A stretch of 64,000 bases of DNA, from the IMG/VR virus record IMGVR_UViG_3300046492_000366, positions 1 through 64,000 of that record. One strand, given 5' to 3'. A program made the position numbers and the translations under genes. Of the stretch, positions 57,129-64,000 are shown piece by piece; the stretch's first letter is position 1; each line of letters begins with the position of its first letter. The notes under the pieces are model-generated. The model had not been told where the DNA came from. It was given only the letters and a program-made list of their open reading frames with translations, and did not search any database. This DNA comes from a virus.

Positions 57129-57494
57129 ATGCATGGACGCCTCTTGTTGGCCGCTCTGGTCATCTCCCCCTCTTTCGCTATCGCAGCCCCTTCTCCCTTC
57201 GCCTACGACGAAGCCCCTAGTGATGGCTTCATGTATGCCATGAGGTATCAGCAAGCGAAATTGGCTTGTAGCTCGCTTCCAGATGACCTTGAAGCGGACT
57301 ATGCAAAGGCGATGCGATTGACCGCAGAAAACAGCTCCGAATTTGAGAAGACCTACACGAAAGGCCTGGCAGCAAACCCACGGTGGCGTAAACCTGCGAC
57401 GGCCGAAGAGCAGGAGGCAGAGTGCAATCAAGCACAGGTGGCGCTTCGTGTGACGGTCAGACTTGCACGCCAGTGGTTTCCTGGCGGCTGGTAA
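57129..57494 (+). CDS. Exported hypothetical protein
   Basis: 121 residues from the ATG at 57129 with a signal peptide (about 1-20, ending A-I-A-A). The mature part is helical with two Cys (about 48 and 102). The frame is open upstream to 56790 but that portion has no start signal and overlaps other features. Not recognised. It lies outside attR in the degraded region. Confidence 0.55.
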   Translation: MHGRLLLAALVISPSFAIAAPSPFAYDEAPSDGFMYAMRYQQAKLACSSLPDDLEADYAKAMRLTAENSSEFEKTYTKGLAANPRWRKPATAEEQEAECNQAQVALRVTVRLARQWFPGGW

Positions 57495-57670
57495 CCACTA
57501 GCAGCATTCGCAAAGTGCAATCTGACTAATTCGGCCTTCCGGCTAGGCAACTTAAAGTCAGTCAGCCGATCCGCGATGTTGCGGATCTTCTCCACCCCCA
57601 GGAAGCCAACCCAGCCGCTGGCGAAGGTGGCTATGCTCTGGGGTAGGCCGAATGTAGTGGTCACCAACAC
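57428..57670 (-). pseudogene. Holin C-terminal fragment
   Basis: The frame from 57670 contains L-P-Q-S-I-A-T-F-A-S-G-W-V-G-F and G-V-E-K-I-R, resembling the last membrane helix and tail of phage holins. No N-terminal part precedes it; the end runs into 57129-57494. Read as debris of a lost prophage, consistent with the other fragments between attR and here. Confidence 0.45.
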
Positions 57671-57676
57671 TCCAAG

Positions 57677-59803
57677 CTACAAGGTATAAGAAATACCAAC
57701 CTGCACAGTCCGCGGCGCCCCCGGATAGGCGTAGACGTTACCGAATGCGCCCTCTTCATAGTCACGATCAAAGAGGTTTTTCACGTCAAGATTGAGCCGC
57801 ACCTTGTCATTGATTTTGTAGAAGCTGAGCAGGTCGACAACGGTGTAGCTGCCCATCGAAAAAGCCGTGTTGGCGGTTTGTCCGGCGCGCTCGTCGACGT
57901 ACTTGAGTCCGGTGCCCAAGCCCAGCCCTTTGAGGGTGCCGTCCTGGAACTCATACATATTCAGCAGGCTGAAGCTGTTTTTCGGGATGTTCATCAGTCG
58001 CGTGCCAGAGCGCAGTACGTTGTCTTTGGTCACTTCGGCATCGACATAGGCGTAGCCGCCAATCACGCGCCATTCGGGCGTCAGGTTGCCGGCAACGTTG
58101 ACGTCGAAACCACGGCTGCGCACCTCACCGGCCGCAACGCTGAAGGTTGAATCAACAGGGTCGGTGGTCAACACGTTGCGCTTTTCGATCTGATAGACCG
58201 CCGCGTCGACACTCAACTGCTGATCCAGCGCTTCCCACTTGATCCCCATTTCGTAGGACTTGCCTTTCTCCGGCTCGAACCCACCGCCTTGGCGGCTGGC
58301 GCCGGTGTTCGGCTTGAAGGAGCGAGCGGTGTCAGCATAAACCGCCAATGTGTCGGTCAAGTCGTAGGTGACGCCGATGCGCGGTGTCACCGCATTGTCA
58401 CTCGCCTGCCAACTCTTGGCGCCGGGCACGTAGGTTTCGTAGTCATGTTCGAAGCGTTCGAAACGCGCTCCGGCCAGCACTTTCAGTTTGTCGGTCAACG
58501 CCACCTGATCCTGCACGAACGCGGCATACGTCTTGAGGTTTTCCTTGTCGTGAGTCGGCGTGCGGGTGAGTGCCGGACGCGGCTGGCCGTACACCGGGTC
58601 GAAGATGTCGATCGGATACGCGCCGACGGCTCCGCTGGAGCGTTGAATGATCGACTTGTAGTCGTAATCCTCATACTCGATGCCAGTAAGCAAGGTGTGC
58701 TGCAAACCTGCGGTATCGAAATGCCCGGTCAGATTGAGCTGGGTATCCTTGTCGGTCCACTCCAGCTTGCGATAGTTGAAATTGCGCCCCAGGGTGCGAC
58801 CGTCAGCAGCAATACCGTTGGCCTCGATGGCGTTGCCCTTGAGCGATCCGTCGAGCCACTGGAAACCGCCGCCCAGCGTCCAGTCGTCGTTGAGCATGTG
58901 CTCGAAACGCAGTTGCGCCATGTTGTTGTCGTTGTGCAGTTTGCCCGCGTCTTTTTCGCCAAAAAAACTGTCGCGCGAGGCGGTACCTGTCTGTTTCGCG
59001 TAGCGGGTAACGCCTCGATCCAGAGGCGCGTTGTTGCGCATGAAATCGCCTTCGAAAATCAGCTTGGTCGCGTCGGTTGCCTGCCAGGTGAGCACCGGCG
59101 CGATGCCGTAGCGCTCGGTTTCGACATGATCGCGAAAGGTGTCGCCGCCCTCGCCCACTACGTTCAGCCGATAGGCCAGACGCCCTTCCTCGTCGAGCGG
59201 GCCGGAAGCGTCCAGCGTGCCGCGCTTCATGCCTTGATCGTTGAGCTGGCTACCCAGGGTGACGGTGCGCTCGGGCAACGGCGTTTTGGACACCACGTTG
59301 AAGGTGCCGCCAGGATCACCCCGACCGTAAAGCATGGTGGCCGGGCCGCGCAGCACTTCGAGGCGTTCAATGGTGTTGGCATCCGGCATGTTCGGATAGC
59401 CGCGGTTGATCGGAAAACCGTTGCGATAAAACTCGCCGGTGGTGAAGCCACGCACGGTGAACGTGGTCAGGCCCTGACCACCAAAATTGTTCGCCCGCCC
59501 AACGCCCCCGGCGTAATCAAGCGCGTCCTGCAAACGGGTGGCGCCCAGATCCTCGACCGCGTCTTTCGAGACCACACTGATCGATTGCGGGGTTTCGTGG
59601 ATCGACGTGTCGGTGCGTGTGGCACTGGCTGAGCGAGTCGCCCGATAACCCTGCACCGGGCCGTCCGCCCTTTCGTAATTCGCAGTACCGATAACATCGG
59701 TTGCGTCCAACTCCAGCGTTGAGGGAGATCCCTCCGTTTGTTCAGCCCATGAGGCAGGCGACAACACTTGCAGCACACAAATGGAAAGCAGGGTACGACG
59801 CAT
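57677..59803 (-). CDS. TonB-dependent siderophore receptor
   Basis: 708 residues from the ATG at 59803. Signal peptide (about 1-20), plug domain (about 55-165, with E-T-P-Q-S-I-S-V-V and L-R-G-P-A-T-M-L-Y-G-R-G-D-P-G-G), then a 22-strand barrel of about 520 residues ending V-G-I-S-Y-T-L. No N-terminal secretin/TonB signalling domain is evident, so it is a plain transporter rather than a FecA/FpvA-type signaller. Imports a ferric siderophore across the outer membrane with TonB energy. Substrate not readable. First core-genome gene right of the phage scar. Confidence 0.93.
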   Translation of the reverse strand: MRRTLLSICVLQVLSPASWAEQTEGSPSTLELDATDVIGTANYERADGPVQGYRATRSASATRTDTSIHETPQSISVVSKDAVEDLGATRLQDALDYAGGVGRANNFGGQGLTTFTVRGFTTGEFYRNGFPINRGYPNMPDANTIERLEVLRGPATMLYGRGDPGGTFNVVSKTPLPERTVTLGSQLNDQGMKRGTLDASGPLDEEGRLAYRLNVVGEGGDTFRDHVETERYGIAPVLTWQATDATKLIFEGDFMRNNAPLDRGVTRYAKQTGTASRDSFFGEKDAGKLHNDNNMAQLRFEHMLNDDWTLGGGFQWLDGSLKGNAIEANGIAADGRTLGRNFNYRKLEWTDKDTQLNLTGHFDTAGLQHTLLTGIEYEDYDYKSIIQRSSGAVGAYPIDIFDPVYGQPRPALTRTPTHDKENLKTYAAFVQDQVALTDKLKVLAGARFERFEHDYETYVPGAKSWQASDNAVTPRIGVTYDLTDTLAVYADTARSFKPNTGASRQGGGFEPEKGKSYEMGIKWEALDQQLSVDAAVYQIEKRNVLTTDPVDSTFSVAAGEVRSRGFDVNVAGNLTPEWRVIGGYAYVDAEVTKDNVLRSGTRLMNIPKNSFSLLNMYEFQDGTLKGLGLGTGLKYVDERAGQTANTAFSMGSYTVVDLLSFYKINDKVRLNLDVKNLFDRDYEEGAFGNVYAYPGAPRTVQVGISYTL

Positions 59804-60090
59804 GAAGAGAGAAACCTTTACGAATAGGCCAATACAGGGAGTAAATCCGCCAAAAACTCCCGCGCATGCTATACAAGCCCATTCGCAATTAACACAAATT
59901 CCCATTAACGCTTAAGTGGCCATTGTGCAGGAACGCTTTTGGCCAGTAACAGACATTCGATTTAGTGCCTGTTCGAACCAACCTTGCAGATCTCCACCTA
60001 GCGATTGCAGCTTTTCTAGCTACGCTTGCCAGCAAGAGATTGGTGCACGTACGCCCACTCTTTAATCGTCTGGCAAGGGAGCCAACAACC
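59804..60090. other. Divergent intergenic region between receptor and HD-GYP genes
   Basis: 287 bp without a gene. An A/T-rich stretch near 59880-59915 could hold the receptor promoter; a poor match to a Fur box can be drawn there but I do not call it. Confidence 0.4.
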
Positions 60091-61248
60091 ATGGATAGCA
60101 CTCAGGGCGTTTATCCATCAGCGACCGTTCTGGTGGTCGACGACACCCCCGACAACCTGATGTTGATCGCTGAGTTGCTGAAGGACAAATATCGGGTCAA
60201 GGCCGCCAACAGTGGCGAGAAAGCCTTGCGCCTTCTACAGGCCGACCCCCTTCCCGACCTGATCCTGCTGGACATCATGATGCCGGGTCTGTCCGGTTAT
60301 GACGTTGCCGAGCAGCTCAAACTTGATGCCCGCATTCGCCATATACCGATCATTTTCCTGACCTCCATGACCGCCACGGAGGACGAGATTCGCGGCTTGA
60401 GCCTCGGTGCTGCGGATTACATCACCAAGCCGATCATCCCCCCGGTGCTCATGGCCAGGGTCGAGACGCAGATCAAGCTCAAGGCCGTTGCCGATTTCCT
60501 GCGCAATCAGAACGATTTTCTGGAGCAGGAAGTGCAACGGCGTACCCGCGAGGTGATCGCCATCCAGGATGTCACGATCCACGCGATGGCCTCGCTGGCT
60601 GAAACCCGTGACAACGAAACCGGCAACCACATTCGCCGCACCCAGCACTACATCAAACGGCTGGCTGAACTGTTGCGCAATCACCCGCGCTTCCGGCACT
60701 TCCTTGACGACGAGACCATCAAGCTGCTCTTCAAATCGGCACCGCTGCACGATATCGGCAAGATTGGCATTCCCGATCGTATCCTGCTCAAACCGGGACG
60801 GCTGACCCCGGAAGAATTCGAGGTCATGAAGACCCACACCACGTTGGGGCGCGACGCCATCCAGCACGCGGAGGATCAATTAGGCATAAACGTCGACTTC
60901 CTTCATTTGGCCAAGGAAATTGCCTACGGCCATCAGGAAAAGTGGGATGGCAGTGGCTATCCGCAAGGCGTGGCCACCGACGACATCCCGATCAGCGCGA
61001 GGTTGATGGCCGTGGCAGATGTCTACGATGCGCTGATCAGCCGCCGCGTGTACAAGCCCGGCATGCCCCATGAGCAGGCAGTGAAAATCATCCGCGAAGG
61101 CCGGGGCTCGCATTTTGATCCGGACATCTGTGACGTGTTTCTCGCCAATGCCGAGCAGTTTCGCGCAATTGCCGAGCAATTCGCCGACAGCGACCAAGAC
61201 ATGGCCAAGCAGTTAGCCCTGCTTGAGCAGATTGCCGACCGGCCCTGA
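60091..61248 (+). CDS. Response regulator with HD-GYP c-di-GMP phosphodiesterase output
   Basis: 385 residues from the ATG at 60091 (AAGGGAG ahead). Receiver domain (about 10-130) with Asp17/Asp18, phosphoacceptor Asp61 in L-L-L-D-I-M-M-P-G and Lys in I-T-K-P (111-114). HD-GYP domain (about 155-365) with H-D-I-G-K (220-224) and D-G-S-G-Y-P (286-291), the catalytic signatures for cyclic di-GMP hydrolysis. Followed after 43 bp by a hybrid kinase, so the two probably form one phosphorelay. Confidence 0.93.
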   Translation: MDSTQGVYPSATVLVVDDTPDNLMLIAELLKDKYRVKAANSGEKALRLLQADPLPDLILLDIMMPGLSGYDVAEQLKLDARIRHIPIIFLTSMTATEDEIRGLSLGAADYITKPIIPPVLMARVETQIKLKAVADFLRNQNDFLEQEVQRRTREVIAIQDVTIHAMASLAETRDNETGNHIRRTQHYIKRLAELLRNHPRFRHFLDDETIKLLFKSAPLHDIGKIGIPDRILLKPGRLTPEEFEVMKTHTTLGRDAIQHAEDQLGINVDFLHLAKEIAYGHQEKWDGSGYPQGVATDDIPISARLMAVADVYDALISRRVYKPGMPHEQAVKIIREGRGSHFDPDICDVFLANAEQFRAIAEQFADSDQDMAKQLALLEQIADRP

Positions 61249-61291
61249 GCCCCGCGCATCCGTTTGCACATCCCGTTGAAAGAGGCCGTTT

Positions 61292-64000
61292 ATGAACAGA
61301 CTGTTCGAGATGCTCGAGCGCCTGTCTCTGCGCAGTAAATTGATCATCGGCTTCGCTGCGCTGCTGATATTGATCCTGATATTGGGCGTGCAAAGCCTGC
61401 GCACCCAGTATTCGCTCAAAAATGAAATGCAGCAGTTGTACCAACAGGATCTGGTGGGTATCCAGCATGTGCAGGAAGTTCGGGTGCAGTTGCCGCATCT
61501 GTTGCTCGCCATGCAACGTGCAATCGCAACCAACAACGCGGACATCCGAATCAGCGCCAGAGCCCAGATGGATGCCGCCCAACAGCGACTCCACGAAGCG
61601 CTGGAGCAGGTTCGCCCGACACTGCGCCGCCAGAGCAGCATCAGCAGCCTGGTGGAATTCGAAGTGTTATTACAGCGTCTGCAAAAAGATGGCGATGAAG
61701 CACTGGAATTGGCCGGCAAAGGCTCTCTGGGGCAGGCGTTGATGTTGCTCAACAGTAAGGACTTTCTTGCGCTGGAACAGGGCGGCGACGGGCTGCTCAC
61801 CCAAATCGAAAAGAACAAGGAAGCCGACATCCACGATACAGCGAAGAACCTGGCTGAGTACGCAGAGCGCAGTACTACGATCACGTACATCCTGCTGCTG
61901 GGTGGTTCGGCACTGGCCTTGCTGTTGACCTGGCTGGTCAGTTATTCCATTCGCGTGCCGCTGAACCGCGTACGTGTGGCCGTGGACGAATTGGCGTCGG
62001 GCAAGCTCGACGGCCAGATCCCGCACACCGACCTGCGCAACGAAACCGGCGATCTGGCGCGGGCCATTGCCACGCTGCAGGTGGAGGCTTGTCAGCTTGA
62101 GCGCCAGCGCTGGGTGAAAGCTCACGCCTCGCTCCTGCAAGTCGATCTGCAACAGGCCGAGACGCCGCAACAATTGGCCCAGGCTTTTTTCAGCCGCATC
62201 GCGCCCCGTCTGGGCATGTGCCAGGGGGCGCTTTACGTGCTTTATGAGGGCGCGTCGCGCCTGCAATTAGTCGGCGGTTATGCGGTGGACAGTGAGCACC
62301 CGTTGCCCGCCGAGCTTGAACTCGGTGAAGGGTTGCTTGGCCAGTGCGCGCTGGATCGCCAACCCCGTCAGCTTGAGGATCTGCCCGAATCGTTCTGGCA
62401 TGTGCGCGCGCAGTTGGGCGCAACTGCCGCCAGCCATTTGCTGGTGCAGCCGGTGCTGCGTGGCGAACGCCTGCTCGGGGTTATGGAAATGGCCGGTTTT
62501 CGCCAACTGGAAGAGAACCAAGCGCTGCTGCTGCAAGAAGTATTGCCCAGGCTAGCCGGTGCCATGGCCATTATGGAACGCAGTGAGGCAGCCCAGGCGC
62601 TGCTCTTGGAAACTCGCCGTCAGGCAGACGAAATGGGCGCGCAAGCCTTGCAACTGGAACATCAGGCCAGCGAGCTGGAGGCCCAGCAGGTCGCACTGCG
62701 CGCCACCGAGGCCTGGTACCGCGGCATCATCGAGGCGGCACCCGATGGCATGCTGGTGTTGGGAGCCGACGGTCGCATCCTGATGACCAACCCGCAAATG
62801 GACACTTTGTTTGGCTACTCACCGGGCGAGCTGATTGGCGCCAGCATTGAGCGTCTGGTACCGCAGGCCGCCCGCGAGCGGCATGTCAGGTTGCGCGACG
62901 GGTTCATTTCCAGCGGCGGAACCCGGCAGATGGGCGGCGATCTGGACGATCTGAGCGGCGTGCGCAAAGACGGCAGCCTGTTCTCCGTGGAAATCGGCCT
63001 TTCCCACTTGCCCCGTCTGGAGGGTCGTGGCGTCTGCGTGTGCGCCTCGGTGCGCGATGTCAGTGAGCGCAGGGCAATGGAGGCCAGGTTGCGCACTGCC
63101 AGCGATCGCCTGAACCTGGCACAGGAGTCCGGTGACATCGGTCTGTTCGACGTCGATCTGGTCAGCGGCACAAACTATTGGACTCCCCAACTCGAAACCC
63201 TGTTTGGTCTGGAGCCTGGCGGCTTCGGTGGCACGCTGGCGCACTGGCAGGCGCTGGTGCATCCCGACGATTTGGCGCGGGTCAGTAGTACATTTGAGAG
63301 CGCCGTGCAGAGTGATAATGATCGCGTCGAATTCGACTTTCGCATCGTGCGCAAAAACGATGGGCAGGTGCGCACCTTCCGCTCGCTCAACCGTTTTTCC
63401 CGCACGGCGGACGGCAAGCCTTTGCGCGCAACCGGCATCAACATCGACGTCACGGCACTGGCAGAGGCCAGGGCCACGGCCGAAGAGGCCACTCAGGCCA
63501 AGAGCGAGTTTCTCGCCAACATGAGCCATGAGATCCGCACGCCGATGAACGCCATCATCGGCATGAGCCACTTGGCGCTGCGTACCGAACTGGATAATCG
63601 TCAGCGCAACTACATAGAAAAGGTGCACCGCTCGGCGGAGAATCTGCTGGGGATCATCAACGACATCCTCGATTTTTCCAAGATCGAGGCCGGCCGGATG
63701 AGCCTCGAACAGGTGCCTTTCCGCCTGGAAGACGTGCTCGACAGCTTCGCCGCCATGATTGGCCTGAAGACCGAGGACAAGGGTCTGGAGTTGTTGTTCC
63801 AGATCCCGCCCGACTTGCCCACAGCCCTGCTCGGCGATCCCCTGCGGCTGGGGCAAGTACTGATCAACCTCGGCAACAACGCGGCCAAGTTCACCGAACA
63901 CGGCGACATCGTGGTAGGCGTGGAAGCAATTGGCACGCTCACGGACAGCGTGCAGCTGCATTTCTGGGTGCGCGACACCGGCATCGGCATGACTGTCGAG
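61292..64000 (+). CDS. Hybrid-type sensor histidine kinase (truncated by window end)
   Basis: At least 903 residues, open at the right edge. Two membrane helices (about 17-33 and 199-220) flank a helical periplasmic sensor of about 165 residues. HAMP (220-275), a GAF-like region (about 275-430), a coiled coil, PAS 1 (about 475) and PAS 2 (about 607) follow. HisKA has M-S-H-E-I-R-T-P (His746) and the HATPase begins with G-D-P-L-R-L-G-Q (about 849). GAAAGAGG lies ahead of the ATG. Receiver and Hpt domains may lie beyond the window; 'hybrid' is therefore inferred. Confidence 0.9.
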   Translation, partial: MNRLFEMLERLSLRSKLIIGFAALLILILILGVQSLRTQYSLKNEMQQLYQQDLVGIQHVQEVRVQLPHLLLAMQRAIATNNADIRISARAQMDAAQQRLHEALEQVRPTLRRQSSISSLVEFEVLLQRLQKDGDEALELAGKGSLGQALMLLNSKDFLALEQGGDGLLTQIEKNKEADIHDTAKNLAEYAERSTTITYILLLGGSALALLLTWLVSYSIRVPLNRVRVAVDELASGKLDGQIPHTDLRNETGDLARAIATLQVEACQLERQRWVKAHASLLQVDLQQAETPQQLAQAFFSRIAPRLGMCQGALYVLYEGASRLQLVGGYAVDSEHPLPAELELGEGLLGQCALDRQPRQLEDLPESFWHVRAQLGATAASHLLVQPVLRGERLLGVMEMAGFRQLEENQALLLQEVLPRLAGAMAIMERSEAAQALLLETRRQADEMGAQALQLEHQASELEAQQVALRATEAWYRGIIEAAPDGMLVLGADGRILMTNPQMDTLFGYSPGELIGASIERLVPQAARERHVRLRDGFISSGGTRQMGGDLDDLSGVRKDGSLFSVEIGLSHLPRLEGRGVCVCASVRDVSERRAMEARLRTASDRLNLAQESGDIGLFDVDLVSGTNYWTPQLETLFGLEPGGFGGTLAHWQALVHPDDLARVSSTFESAVQSDNDRVEFDFRIVRKNDGQVRTFRSLNRFSRTADGKPLRATGINIDVTALAEARATAEEATQAKSEFLANMSHEIRTPMNAIIGMSHLALRTELDNRQRNYIEKVHRSAENLLGIINDILDFSKIEAGRMSLEQVPFRLEDVLDSFAAMIGLKTEDKGLELLFQIPPDLPTALLGDPLRLGQVLINLGNNAAKFTEHGDIVVGVEAIGTLTDSVQLHFWVRDTGIGMTVE

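Noticed and set aside
58289-59632. 447-codon frame antisense to the siderophore receptor
   Set aside because: Shadow of a GC-rich gene with clear plug and barrel features; no start signal.
59880-59915. Possible Fur box ahead of the siderophore receptor
   Set aside because: Match to the GATAATGATAATCATTATC consensus is too poor to call; iron regulation is plausible from function alone.
62819-63961. 380-codon minus-strand frame within the sensor kinase
   Set aside because: Antisense to PAS, HisKA and HATPase motifs that are clearly coding on the plus strand.

Overview
The window looks like a Pseudomonas chromosome (fluorescens/putida-type lineage, inferred from the protein families, the GC-rich host-like codon use and the tRNA-Ser context). 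It is dominated by one apparently complete lambda-like temperate siphophage integrated into the 3' end of tRNA-Ser(UGA). A 61-bp direct repeat (60-120 and 56162-56222) marks attL and attR. The tyrosine integrase (54989-56038) lies directly inside attR, so the prophage is about 56.1 kb. The core-genome end of the window (57677-64000) carries a TonB-dependent siderophore receptor, an HD-GYP response regulator and a truncated hybrid sensor kinase.

Layout. 1-3200: tRNA, attL, integrase arm repeats, a decayed integrase 3' end, a DUF1254-type cargo gene, a stray tRNA 3' fragment and a gene behind a near-perfect LexA box. 3200-33700 is the late operon, read leftward (minus). In transcription order it holds a holin pair, a phage metallopeptidase, TerS, TerL, portal, MuF head protein, HNH, scaffold, major capsid, connectors, tail terminator, tail tube, the G/GT frameshift pair, tape measure, M, L, K, I, J, tail fibre and its chaperone, the SleB endolysin, and Rz with embedded Rz1. 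34500-39700 is the leftward early operon: Cro, CII-like, an O-like protein with an iteron array inside its gene, a possible helicase loader, NinB, NinG and a gene in the position of lambda Q. 39769-43312 is the rightward lysogeny block: CI repressor, then an OLD-like AAA/TOPRIM protein and a Dam-type methylase. 43787-56038 is the rightward early operon: small ORFs, an annealing protein, Gp157, a C5 methyltransferase, many small coupled genes, a DUF4224 protein and the integrase.

Control. Five copies of a 13-bp operator (TAACCG-N-CGGTTA type) occur in two clusters, three between cro and cI and two ahead of the rightward operon, as in lambda OR and OL. The CI protein has an intact S24 Ser/Lys pair, so SOS induction is expected. 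cI appears leaderless. A candidate OOP-like RNA lies between O and cII.

Accessory content. Many extra genes break up the phage modules. Several lie on the opposite strand to the late operon or are visibly A/T-richer than their neighbours: membrane coiled-coil proteins, a putAbiC-type abortive-infection protein between tail genes J and I, a lipoprotein, an HNH protein, a two-gene cassette at 47937-48579, and the OLD-like plus Dam pair beside cI. These are the best places to look for new anti-phage functions. Just right of attR (56223-57670) lies debris of a second prophage (integrase end, Ntn-hydrolase-like start, holin-like end), and the left end carries a matching copy of the first ~300 bp. 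This suggests repeated or tandem integration at this tRNA.
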